Counted from the first letter of the stretch, positions 1 through 5,732 are shown. The stretch: DNA of 6,002 nt from Thermoproteota archaeon (GCA_004347955.1 QNVH01000047.1:2698-8699); one strand, 5' to 3'. The notes: generated by a model from the letters alone, not told the origin. A program made the numbers and translations.

Positions 1-281
1 AGAAATGGCTTGCTCTCACTTGCAAAAATGGTCCTCAGCTCATCCACGGTCTTGGGCATTATATTGACTATCTGAGCAGCCAGGATGGGCGAGATCCCCT
101 CAGATTTGAGCCTGTTTAGAAGCTCCTCCGCTTTTTCTGGACTCAACTTTGATAACTTCAAAGAGTAATCATAAGTCAAGCGCTGGAGGTAACTGAGCTC
201 CCCCTCCTTCTCCCTCTGCTCCAACAACTTCTTAACCTGCGGAAGGGTGAGGATCTCTTCCTTGACTACCTCTCTTGGCAT
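1..281 (-). CDS. rpoF: DNA-directed RNA polymerase subunit Rpo4/RpoF (Rpb4 homologue), 3' part cut by window edge
   Basis: I read this gene by translating the reverse complement leftwards from the ATG at 281-279. It begins MPREVVKEEILTLPQV and runs about 93 residues to the edge without a stop. The pattern fits archaeal Rpo4/RpoF: a charged N-terminal segment with xLTxxxVKxLL, a tyrosine-containing helix (LQRLTYDYSLKLSKL, about 32-46), then an HRDC-like helical part with LSPEKAEELLNRL and a late 'Q-I-V-N-I-M-P-K-T-V-D-E-L-R' segment. In the family, Rpo4 pairs with Rpo7 to form the polymerase stalk, which binds nascent RNA and aids initiation. The start codon directly follows the L21e stop codon with no spacer. 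A GAGGGAG ribosome-binding site lies inside the last L21e codons, so the two genes are almost certainly co-translated. The rpl21e-rpoF order is common in archaea. Only the C-terminus is missing. Confidence 0.88.
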   Translation of the reverse strand, partial: MPREVVKEEILTLPQVKKLLEQREKEGELSYLQRLTYDYSLKLSKLSPEKAEELLNRLKSEGISPILAAQIVNIMPKTVDELRTIFASESKPF

Positions 282-578
282 TTATGCTCCCTCTAGAGGG
301 GATATATGCTCAGGTCTTGCTATTATCGTCTTCTCATAACCGCCCATGAACATCTTCAATACGTATGCCCTGCCCCTCTTACCAAGAACCACCCCTGTCC
401 TTCCGTGGTACCTTCTATGCGGCATCCCCTTAACGCAAGAGGGGTCAATCTTGATGGTTACTTTCTCCCCCACGGCATACTCCCTGAGGAGCCTGCTAAC
501 CGGTGAGTGCCCTCTCTCCCTAATACCCTTCCTGAGTAGAGATCTGGTTCTGTTCCTATATCCAACAGCGTGTCTCAT
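282..578 (-). CDS. rpl21e: 50S ribosomal protein L21e
   Basis: This encodes a 98-residue basic protein of the L21e (eL21) family, a component of the large ribosomal subunit found in archaea and eukaryotes but not bacteria. The family signature is clear. The N-terminus is Arg-rich (MRHAVGYRNRTRSLLRKG). It is followed by 'YAVGEKVTIKIDPS' (35-47), the hallmark 'KGMPHRRYHGRTGVV' (50-64) and 'GKRGRAYVL' (67-74), which form the SH3-like barrel. The length is normal for archaea. The ATG start overlaps the pus10 stop codon in an ATGA arrangement, with a GAGG motif upstream inside the pus10 end, so its translation is probably coupled to pus10. It is followed without a gap by rpoF. It is likely transcribed as part of the cluster that starts upstream at SRP54 or pus10. 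Confidence 0.97.
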   Translation of the reverse strand: MRHAVGYRNRTRSLLRKGIRERGHSPVSRLLREYAVGEKVTIKIDPSCVKGMPHRRYHGRTGVVLGKRGRAYVLKMFMGGYEKTIIARPEHISPLEGA

Positions 579-1888
579 TGGACCCCAACCTCACTAACAG
601 AGATTACGTCAAGTTCTAAACACCTAGCACCGGCACCTAGTACTTCAGAGACGCTTGGCTTAGTCCTGCCATCATCGCCGGATATCAGCTCCTTCACGTA
701 GAGCCCTCCCTGACAACGCACTAAGAGTTCGATCCTGTTGCTGTCGAGTTTTTTTGCCCTCATCTCATATACCTTCTTCACTCTTAACTTGTCGGCGCGG
801 CGGTGTAATACCCTTTTTGGGGTGTATTGATTTATAAGACACCCATTAAAGCTTTTCTCTATTTTTTCGAGGTCCCCTTCGGTGATCTCCCTATCCACAA
901 CCACCAGTGCACGGTAGCTCTTCTCGGCGACCTTTGCCCTTTCCTTCAGGCTCCTTACTGTCTTCTTGTCAGAAAAAGCCAGCCCCAACACTTCGACTTT
1001 CCCCTCAGCCCTCCTGTTTATTTCATCCTCGAGCTCCTTTAGATCAACTCTTCTCATCCTGGGCTCCTTTATCTCTACCACAAAAGGTCTTCCGTTACCA
1101 ATAACGATGGCATCCACATCTTCTCTGCCGGCCCCGTGGAACTTTGCGGATTTACCCCCGGTCCTTTCCAGTACAGGACCGACTATGATCTCTTCCACTG
1201 ATGTCGGGTAGATCTTACCAGTCCCATGACATACCTCGCATCCCCTTCCCCTGCAGTGCACGCAGTCCCACTTGGACTGAGGGATCCCCCTAACGAGCTT
1301 ACGGTACCTGCCCGATATGTAGAGGGGCATTGGTCTCACAGATATCTTGGGGCCAGGCACCTCGACAAGCACTACAACGTCTGGCTTTTTGAACTCGACG
1401 ACCTTTCCTGTAATTCTGGAGACCTCTTTTCCTATCTCCCGGCTGCACTCCATCCTCATGGACTCCCCGAATTCAATACCAAACTCTGCCCTGATCTTGT
1501 CCTCTCTCTCAGCCAAATCTCCAGACACCCTTACGCCTATCAAAAAGTTGTCATAATCTAGCCCCTCCAGTGCCTTGGCGACACCTTCCGCATATTCTCC
1601 TATCCTCTCCATAAGGCCTCCGCAGATAGCGCACTCCTTTCCTTCGACCTGAAGTCCAAGTACGTTGGCTGCTGGCTGAAAAAGACCATTGTTGATTAAG
1701 GTCTTCAGCAGTTCGTCACCCCCGCCCTTAACGAGTTCTCTGTGACCCTCGAGTGCAAGGACTAACTTTATTGCCCTGCCCCTCTCCCTGTTGGTCACCC
1801 CTTTGACCAGACCTCCGAACTGCCTGCCAAGGCAACTGTCGCAAAGAGTATACTTGGATAGCATCCTCCTGGCATCATCAAGGACCAA
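575..1888 (-). CDS. pus10: tRNA pseudouridine(54/55) synthase Pus10
   Basis: This encodes a 437-residue Pus10, the archaeal synthase that converts U54 and U55 in the tRNA T-loop to pseudouridine. The N-terminal zinc-binding, THUMP-like part has CDSC at 16-19 and CAIC at 86-89. A second knuckle, C209-x2-C212-x4-C217-x2-C220 with CRGRGCxxCHGTG, is typical of archaeal Pus10. The catalytic part shows 'PLYISGRYRKLVRGIPQSKW' (188-207) and 'GAGREDVDA' (252-260) with the presumed catalytic Asp257. It continues with 'GRPFVVEI' (266-273), 'TPKRVLHRRAD' (356-366) and 'GLYVKELISGDDGRTKPS' (395-412). I chose the TTG start at 1888. An in-frame TGA lies eight codons upstream, a GGTGGT ribosome-binding site sits 5 nt before the TTG, and the next ATG is codon 9, close to the zinc site. 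The stop overlaps rpl21e by 4 nt. Upstream across a gap lies trmY, which acts on its product. Confidence 0.96.
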   Translation of the reverse strand: MVLDDARRMLSKYTLCDSCLGRQFGGLVKGVTNRERGRAIKLVLALEGHRELVKGGGDELLKTLINNGLFQPAANVLGLQVEGKECAICGGLMERIGEYAEGVAKALEGLDYDNFLIGVRVSGDLAEREDKIRAEFGIEFGESMRMECSREIGKEVSRITGKVVEFKKPDVVVLVEVPGPKISVRPMPLYISGRYRKLVRGIPQSKWDCVHCRGRGCEVCHGTGKIYPTSVEEIIVGPVLERTGGKSAKFHGAGREDVDAIVIGNGRPFVVEIKEPRMRRVDLKELEDEINRRAEGKVEVLGLAFSDKKTVRSLKERAKVAEKSYRALVVVDREITEGDLEKIEKSFNGCLINQYTPKRVLHRRADKLRVKKVYEMRAKKLDSNRIELLVRCQGGLYVKELISGDDGRTKPSVSEVLGAGARCLELDVISVSEVGVQ

Positions 1889-1934
1889 CTGAGACCACCT
1901 TTTTGTTCAACCGCCATCTGCTTTTATCAACGCC

Positions 1935-1943
1935 CATATAAAA
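1935..1943 (-). promoter_or_regulatory. Candidate TATA box for pus10
   Basis: Read on the minus strand, the sequence is TTTTTATAT. It lies about 47-55 nt before the pus10 TTG start, so a start site about 25 nt downstream would leave a leader of roughly 20-25 nt containing the GGTGGT site. It lies just past the edge of the apparent IS scar, which suggests pus10 can be transcribed independently of SRP54-trmY. The call rests on composition and spacing only. Confidence 0.4.
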
Positions 1944-1946
1944 ATA

Positions 1947-2083
1947 GGTGCCCCTTTAAGCCCAAAAGACCCTCCCAGTACCCGGGACGGCAAGCCGAAA
2001 TCCCCCGTAGTGCAGACCTTTCCGCTCAAAATTTTACCAACTAGCGCAGAAAGCCCGCACCCTTCAGGGGTGGGAGGATGTCA
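1947..2083 (+). mobile_element. Degenerate IS200/IS605-family (tnpB-type) 3' end scar
   Basis: This is the main content of the 192-base gap between trmY and pus10. Three things suggest an element remnant on the plus strand. First, its right side (2050-2083) reads AAAGCCCGCACCC-TTCAG-GGGTGGGAGGATGTCA, the GC-hairpin-plus-GGATGTCA form I associate with tnpB-type IS200/IS605 ends. Second, the frame entering this hairpin is open from 1893. From 1947 it translates to a Pro/Ser-rich tail with 'TRDGKPKSPVVQT' and, at the end, 'SAESPHPSGVGGCQ', which resembles the low-complexity C-termini of TnpB proteins. Third, the catalytic RuvC-like and zinc-finger parts of TnpB are absent, so at most the last ~45 codons plus the right end remain. 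The final TGTCA coincides with the trmY stop (TGA on the other strand). The family assignment is from recalled pattern, not alignment. It could instead be only a structured spacer or a terminator hairpin. Confidence 0.45.
2058..2072. repeat. GC-rich inverted repeat (5-bp stem, 5-nt loop)
   Basis: CACCC and GGGTG flank the loop TTCAG (CTGAA on the minus strand). The stem can extend by two or three further G-C pairs past a bulge, using CCC at 2054-2056 and GGG at 2073-2074 or nearby. It lies 8 nt beyond the trmY stop codon. It fits the subterminal hairpin of an IS200/IS605 element, and could secondarily stabilise or end the trmY transcript. No U-tract follows on the minus strand. Confidence 0.5.
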
Positions 2084-2596
2084 GCATTTCGATTTCCGGT
2101 CCACCTTATTGTTCAAAACTACGACCGCCTGATCGGGTAGCAAGTCGACCCTTCCAAGGTTAACAGGGAGGAACCCTAACTTACTCAGCCTATCCTCGAT
2201 CCCTAGATTGGGGTAACCAAAAACTGCAAAGAACTCTTGGGGCAGTTCTTCCACCCTGCCATAGGCCCCTGAATAATAAAGCTTTGCCCCCCTCGCACTG
2301 CAAAGAAACTCATCGATGTCTATCCTCTTGGCAGATATGCCTCTCATAACCCTGCCCTCTCCTCTCTCAAAACCCGCCCTCAAGATCCCAGCCAATGACT
2401 GTTCGTCAGGTCTCACATTCCTCATGCTCTTCCCCTCAAATGTTACACAGATCTCTTCATCGAATATTATGTGGGCTCTCGCATCTGGGCGGACCCCATG
2501 GGAAAGAAGCATGGCTCCGACCACAAACCTTGTGGCAACTCCCAACTCTTCTGATCGGAGTATTTTGGACGGGACTAAAAGGGCGGTCTCTCGCAA
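2081..2596 (-). CDS. trmY: tRNA (pseudouridine(54)-N1)-methyltransferase TrmY (short form)
   Basis: This encodes a 171-residue protein that I assign to TrmY (COG1901/DUF358), a SPOUT-class, SAM-dependent enzyme converting pseudouridine 54 of archaeal tRNA to N1-methylpseudouridine. Matching elements in order: an MRE N-terminus; 'AMLLSHGVRPDARAHIIF' (28-45), like the FFLSHGIRxDVxxH segment of known TrmYs; 'VTFEGKSMRNVRPDEQSLA' (51-69), with the family's V-x-PDE block; the Gly-containing loop 'GYPNLGIEDR' (127-136); and 'VDLLPDQAVVVLNNKVDRK' (150-168), the trefoil-knot region ending in Cys171. Known TrmYs are about 190-205 residues. This one is shorter near the N-terminus, lacking the usual LPGSGGRxD stretch, and in the middle. 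I chose the TTG at 2596 because GAGGT lies 7 nt upstream, inside the last SRP54 codons. The gap from SRP54 is 5 nt. Downstream, across the IS-like scar, is pus10, which makes its substrate. Confidence 0.85.
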   Translation of the reverse strand: MRETALLVPSKILRSEELGVATRFVVGAMLLSHGVRPDARAHIIFDEEICVTFEGKSMRNVRPDEQSLAGILRAGFERGEGRVMRGISAKRIDIDEFLCSARGAKLYYSGAYGRVEELPQEFFAVFGYPNLGIEDRLSKLGFLPVNLGRVDLLPDQAVVVLNNKVDRKSKC

Positions 2597-2601
2597 AAAT
2601 T

Positions 2602-3945
2602 TTACCTCGCCGTGAAGATGCCCTTGAGCCCCTGCATCCTCTTCTGCTTCTTCACGAGCTGCTTTATGTACTTCTTGCTGATCTTGTACTGTGTCAGCAG
2701 CTCCTTTAGGTCCTTTGTGGTGGTTCCAGACCCCCTTGCTATCCTTCTCGCCCTGGAACCATCTATGATGTGGGGCTCTGTAAGCTCCTCCTCAGTCATT
2801 GACTGCATTATGACCATCCACTTCTTCATCTTCTCCTCCGTGAGGTCGATAGACTCCTTAGGTAGATTCATCCCGAACCCGGGTATAGCCTGTAAAATCT
2901 TGCTGAACGGTCCCATCTTCCTCATGGCTTGCATCTGCGCGTACAGGTCCTTCAGTGTGAACCTCCCAGAGGCTATCGCGCTCATTGTATCCTTGCCGGT
3001 CTTGGAGATCTCAGCCTCCTTGAACTTCTCGACGAGGCTCTCTATGTCCCCCATTCCAAGGAGCCTGCCGACGAACCTCTTTGGGTTGAAGACCTCTATC
3101 TCCTCTATTCCCTCGCCTGTACCGATGAACCTTATAGGCGCCTTTGTCGCCACCACCGCTGAGAGAGCTCCTCCCCCTCTGGCTGACCCGTCGAGCTTCG
3201 TGAGGAGTATGGTCCCGATCTTTGTTGCACTGTTGAATGCCTCGGCCTGCTGGGCAGCCTGTTGACCTATTGTGGCATCCAAGACCAGTATGATCTCGTC
3301 CGGCTTTACAGCCTCGGCTACTTGGCGCATCTCCTCAATAAGGGCACTCTCGTTCTTGTGCCTGCCCGCAGTGTCTACTATTATAATCTCTGTGCCGCTC
3401 TCCTTCAACTTCTTCACGCCATTTACCGCCAGCTCCACAGCGTCCTTCGCATCCCTCTCACCATAAAAGGCAACGCCTGCCTTCTCCGCGAGTTGCTTCA
3501 GCTGGTCGTACGCCCCTGCTCTGAAGTTGTCCGCGCAGACCAGCCCCACAGAGTAACCCTGCTTCTTAAATAACCACGCGAGTTTCGAAGCGCTCGTGGT
3601 CTTGCCGGACCCTTGGATCCCTACCAAGAGCAGTATGGTCGTCTTGCCTTTCGGGTACTTTGGGGGTTGCGGTCTCTCCCCCCCTAGCAGCGAGACCAAC
3701 TCGTCGTAGACTACCTTTACAGCCAGCTCCCTTCTCGTTATGCCTGGCGGGAGCTCCTCTTCAAGGATCTTCTTCTCTATGTTCTTTGAGAGATCTAGTA
3801 CCAGCCTAACATTCACATCTGACTGTAGGAGCGCTCTTTGTATGTCCCTTACGAGCTCCTTGACGACCTTTTCATCAACAACCGGGGCTCTAAGCACCTT
3901 CTTAACAGCGCTGCTTATCGAGCTCCCCAGACTCTCAAGGACCAT
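2602..3945 (-). CDS. srp54: Signal recognition particle 54 kDa protein (SRP54/Ffh GTPase)
   Basis: This encodes a 447-residue SRP54, the GTPase that binds 7S RNA and signal sequences and docks with FtsY to target proteins to the membrane. It has the complete N-G-M architecture. The N domain is helical (about 1-90) and contains the 'RDIQRALLQSDVNVRLV' motif (33-49). The G domain has the P-loop GIQGSGKTT (109-117), 'CADNFRAGAYDQL' (137-149), DTAGR (191-195), TKLDG (249-253) and 'FIGTGEGIEEIEVF' (273-286). The methionine-rich M domain (about 300-447) has the RNA-binding 'RARRIARGSGT' (398-408) and a Lys-rich tail. The length is normal and no key residue is missing. The ATG at 3945 follows an AAGGTG ribosome-binding site by about 6 nt and lies about 38 nt from a TATA-like box. 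It probably leads the transcript that continues into trmY. Confidence 0.98.
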   Translation of the reverse strand: MVLESLGSSISSAVKKVLRAPVVDEKVVKELVRDIQRALLQSDVNVRLVLDLSKNIEKKILEEELPPGITRRELAVKVVYDELVSLLGGERPQPPKYPKGKTTILLLVGIQGSGKTTSASKLAWLFKKQGYSVGLVCADNFRAGAYDQLKQLAEKAGVAFYGERDAKDAVELAVNGVKKLKESGTEIIIVDTAGRHKNESALIEEMRQVAEAVKPDEIILVLDATIGQQAAQQAEAFNSATKIGTILLTKLDGSARGGGALSAVVATKAPIRFIGTGEGIEEIEVFNPKRFVGRLLGMGDIESLVEKFKEAEISKTGKDTMSAIASGRFTLKDLYAQMQAMRKMGPFSKILQAIPGFGMNLPKESIDLTEEKMKKWMVIMQSMTEEELTEPHIIDGSRARRIARGSGTTTKDLKELLTQYKISKKYIKQLVKKQKRMQGLKGIFTAR

Positions 3946-3981
3946 CTATTACACCTTAAAAATTAAATTGGATTGATTTGG

Positions 3982-3991
3982 ATTTAAAAAC
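3982..3991 (-). promoter_or_regulatory. Candidate TATA box for the srp54-trmY transcript
   Basis: On the minus strand this reads GTTTTTAAAT and sits about 38 nt before the SRP54 ATG. A start about 25 nt downstream would give a leader of roughly 14 nt carrying the AAGGTG site. It lies within the 60-base gap between aIF5A and SRP54, which is strongly AT-rich with two TTGGATT copies on the plus strand. This suggests SRP54 starts its own transcript and is not simply read through from aIF5A. Confidence 0.45.
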
Positions 3992-4005
3992 TTCAAATGA
4001 TCTGA

Positions 4006-4401
4006 TTACTTTACCCTGACGATGTGCTTCTCGTTCAGGATGTCCCAATACTCCACCTCAACGCCAGGGGCTAGCTTCGAGAGGATCTCCTCATCGGTTG
4101 GTTTCTTTATCTCAAAAGTTTCGTATGTCCCAAGGTCCATCAGCTGGACGGTGTCTGGCATCACAGATATCACCTGAGCCGCCTTCTTCTCAACTATGGG
4201 CACATCTACCCTCTGGTCTGCGGGCGCCACAAGATTCCTCTTCACACCGTCAAAGATCCCCACAGCGACAACCCTGGCCTTAGCCGAACCATGCTTGCCT
4301 GTCTTCGACTTCTCCATAGAGACAACTCTGCAGGGCACATTATCAATAACCACAAAACTACCTTCCTTAAGGCTTCCGATCTCAACGGGCTTTGTTGACA
4401 T
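4006..4401 (-). CDS. eif5A: Translation initiation factor aIF5A (hypusine-containing)
   Basis: This encodes a 131-residue aIF5A, the archaeal homologue of eIF5A/EF-P. It binds the ribosome near the peptidyl-tRNA and relieves stalling on difficult sequences such as polyproline. The N-terminal SH3-like domain (about 8-70) holds the hypusination loop '[13 protein letters not shown]' (31-43). Lys36, between Gly and His, is the expected site modified by deoxyhypusine synthase. The C-terminal OB fold (about 72-131) starts at '[23 protein letters not shown]'. I chose the ATG at 4401 (MSTKPVEIG). It gives the normal family length and follows GAAGGGATGG closely. The same frame is open to a GTG at 4485, but those extra 28 residues are not family-like and cover the promoter. 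The gene is divergent from the 4Fe-4S genes and stands upstream of SRP54 with its own likely promoter. Confidence 0.96.
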   Translation of the reverse strand: MSTKPVEIGSLKEGSFVVIDNVPCRVVSMEKSKTGKHGSAKARVVAVGIFDGVKRNLVAPADQRVDVPIVEKKAAQVISVMPDTVQLMDLGTYETFEIKKPTDEEILSKLAPGVEVEYWDILNEKHIVRVK

Positions 4402-4420
4402 TTTCCATCCCTTCAAGTCT

Positions 4421-4445
4421 TTAAATAAATATGGGTAAATAAATC
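4421..4445 (-). promoter_or_regulatory. AT-rich promoter of aIF5A with two TATA-like candidates
   Basis: On the minus strand two TATA-like tracts occur: GATTTATTTAC (4445-4435) and ATATTTATTTAA (4432-4421). The farther one lies about 35 nt from the ATG at 4401 and fits a short leader retaining the GAAGGGATGG site. The nearer one would give an almost leaderless transcript. Which one is used cannot be told from the sequence. Confidence 0.4.
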
Positions 4446-4500
4446 TTATCTGTTTACTCAGTTCGTTTGAATTGCGCAGACGCACCGAACAAGCTAAAAA

Positions 4501-4510
4501 CTCTTATAGG
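4501..4510 (+). promoter_or_regulatory. Candidate TATA box for the 4Fe-4S gene pair
   Basis: CTCTTATAGG is preceded by an A-rich tract (GCTAAAAA). It lies about 40-50 nt before the TTG start at 4551, leaving room for a leader of about 20-25 nt that includes the GGTGAG ribosome-binding site at 4540-4545. It shares the 149-base intergenic region with the oppositely oriented aIF5A promoter. An alternative tract, GATATAG, lies at 4517-4523 but is close to the start. Confidence 0.4.
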
Positions 4511-4550
4511 CTGAAAGATATAGATCTCCGACATATTTTGGTGAGCGCCT

Positions 4551-5420
4551 TTGTGTGATTGGTGCATGAAGCATGGCGCCGGCGGAAAATGGTACATGAA
4601 CGCTAAGAATTACTCAAACGAGCTTGCCGAGGCAATGAACGCCCAAGAGTACCTCAGGGAGCAGTGGAAGGCCTTCGAGATGGTATACATTCGGAGGATA
4701 ATGGGCATAACCTCCATCGACCTGGGCTACAAGCTCCAGCTACCGATAATCGGCCGGATACTCAGGTGGAGCGCAGAGAGGATGATACACAGCGAGGGAA
4801 AGCACAGGAACCCTGTCAGGGCTGACGGGCACTTCGGTCAGGTTATCCCACTGGAGGAGGCAAAGGTAATATTGGGGAATCTAGCTGCCGAGCCCATTAT
4901 AGAGAACTACTGCATGTGCAGGTGGATGCAGAGGGGGATAAAGGAGGCTTGCTGCATCAACTTCGGCCTACTCTCAGGCGTGATCGAGAAGCTTCCGCGT
5001 TTCATACCTAAGGACACCAAGTACCGACTGGACCGGGACGAGGCTATCGCCCGCATCGAAGAGCACAACAAGAAGGGATACGTTGCCACAGTCTGGTTCC
5101 AGCCAGTCCCCTACATTAACGCCATATGCTCGTGTGAGAATCCTGAATGTGGCGGTCTCCGTCTAAGGAATGATTTCGGTCTCCACACGGTCTACAAGGG
5201 AGAGTATGTTGCTGAGGTGGATCCAGACAGGTGCCAGGCATGCGGCACGTGCGTGACAAAATGCCAGTTTGGTGCGCTCCGCCTTGTCCATTCTCTTAAA
5301 AGGGTCATAGTGGACATAAACAAATGCTTCGGCTGTGGAGTATGCAGGCACGCATGCAAGTACGATGCGATAAATTTAGTGCCCCGTGAGAATTATCCAG
5401 CCCTGAGGGGTGTGTACTGA
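4551..5420 (+). CDS. Multi-cysteine 4Fe-4S protein with N-terminal CDWC motif and C-terminal dicluster ferredoxin domain
   Basis: This encodes a 289-residue soluble protein of unknown function. At its extreme N-terminus is C2-x2-C5 with His8 ('CDWCMKHGAGGKWYMNAKNY'). The middle has 'YCMCRWMQRGIKEACCINFG' (120-139, Cys121/123/134/135) and 'ICSCENPECGGLRLR' (192-206, Cys193/195/200). This CxCR...C...FG...ICxC layout recalls a family of uncharacterised bacterial and archaeal 4Fe-4S proteins. The C-terminal domain carries two classical [4Fe-4S] motifs: C228-x2-C231-x2-C234-x3-C238 and C259-x2-C262-x2-C265-x3-C269. Seventeen Cys are listed here, suggesting one or two metal sites beyond the two ferredoxin clusters. 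No signal peptide or clear membrane span is seen, so it is probably cytoplasmic. The TTG start has GGTGAG 5 nt upstream and an in-frame TGA at 4542-4544; it keeps the CxxC pair, whereas the next ATG would lose it. The downstream ferredoxin abuts it. An electron-transfer role is inferred. Confidence 0.85.
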   Translation: MCDWCMKHGAGGKWYMNAKNYSNELAEAMNAQEYLREQWKAFEMVYIRRIMGITSIDLGYKLQLPIIGRILRWSAERMIHSEGKHRNPVRADGHFGQVIPLEEAKVILGNLAAEPIIENYCMCRWMQRGIKEACCINFGLLSGVIEKLPRFIPKDTKYRLDRDEAIARIEEHNKKGYVATVWFQPVPYINAICSCENPECGGLRLRNDFGLHTVYKGEYVAEVDPDRCQACGTCVTKCQFGALRLVHSLKRVIVDINKCFGCGVCRHACKYDAINLVPRENYPALRGVY

Positions 5421-5681
5421 TTGTTCCCGAAGAAGAGCCCAAAGGTGACCATAGACTACACCAAATGCGGCGAGAAGGGCCAGATGGACCCAAGGGACTG
5501 CGCCAAGTGCCTGAGGGTCTGCGACCCCGCAATATTCATTCTACACGAATCTCCCAACATGCCAATAGACCCCGTAGACCCAAAATACTGGCGCATAACT
5601 CCAGTTTGGCTATCACTATGCAACATGTGCATGAAGTGCGTCAAGGTGTGCCCTCTTGGCGCTATAACCGTAAGCAGATGA
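5421..5681 (+). CDS. Small two-cluster 4Fe-4S ferredoxin-like protein
   Basis: This encodes an 86-residue protein with two cysteine sets. The first is C16 followed by C27-x2-C30-x3-C34 ('CGEKGQMDPRDCAKCLRVC'). The spacing between its first two Cys is 10 residues instead of the usual 2. The second is a regular C67-x2-C70-x2-C73-x3-C77 followed by PLGAITV. The two sets are separated by about 32 residues with several Pro ('MPIDPVDPKYWRITPVW'), longer than in a bacterial-type 2[4Fe-4S] ferredoxin. It is probably a cytoplasmic electron carrier or an electron-transfer subunit. The TTG start directly follows the TGA of the upstream 4Fe-4S gene, and a GAGGGG motif (5405-5410) lies in the end of that gene. 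The two genes are therefore translationally coupled and their products may form one complex. I do not recognise a specific partner enzyme. ATG is absent near the start, and later starts would lose the first Cys set. Confidence 0.85.
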   Translation: MFPKKSPKVTIDYTKCGEKGQMDPRDCAKCLRVCDPAIFILHESPNMPIDPVDPKYWRITPVWLSLCNMCMKCVKVCPLGAITVSR

Positions 5682-5700
5682 GCCGCACAAAACTACTAAA

Positions 5701-5720
5701 GTTGTCCAAACAACACTTTT
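5701..5720 (+). terminator. Possible weak terminator after the 4Fe-4S pair
   Basis: GTTGT and ACAAC (5701-5714) form a 5-bp inverted repeat with loop CCAA. It is followed by CACTTTT at 5714-5720. Archaeal termination relies mainly on T-rich tracts and this one is short, so the call is tentative. It sits between the ferredoxin stop and the next promoter, where an end is expected. Confidence 0.2.
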
Positions 5721-5724
5721 GATG

Positions 5725-5732
5725 CTTATTTA
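5725..5732 (+). promoter_or_regulatory. Candidate TATA box for the LEA14-like gene
   Basis: CTTATTTA lies about 45-52 nt before the TTG start at 5777. It predicts a leader of about 20 nt that includes the strong GGAGG site at 5762-5766. It suggests separate transcription from the 4Fe-4S pair. The evidence is composition and spacing only. Confidence 0.4.

Noticed and set aside
1226..1561. Plus-strand open frame opposite pus10
   Set aside because: It is fully antisense to conserved Pus10 sequence, and the translation shows no recognisable domain.
1889..2080. A tRNA or box C/D or H/ACA guide RNA in the trmY-pus10 gap
   Set aside because: I found no cloverleaf, no paired C/D boxes and no ACA-tailed hairpin with a kink-turn; the hairpin present fits an IS end better.
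2612..3265. Long plus-strand open frame (217 codons) opposite the SRP54 M and G domains
   Set aside because: It lies entirely antisense to a clear SRP54 gene, has no ribosome-binding site of note and gives a Ser/Leu-rich product without family features.
3961..4000. Operator-like repeat upstream of SRP54 (two TTGGATT copies)
   Set aside because: Seven-base repeats in an AT-rich promoter are expected by chance, and no symmetry was found.
4402..4485. N-terminal extension of aIF5A from a GTG at 4485
   Set aside because: The 28 extra residues are unlike any aIF5A, would cover the AT-rich promoter, and the internal ATG at 4401 gives the standard length with a nearby GGGATGG motif.
5163..5532. Minus-strand open frames opposite the 4Fe-4S genes
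   Set aside because: They are shadows of the cysteine-rich plus-strand genes; the products look like reverse-strand noise rich in Arg, Ser and His.
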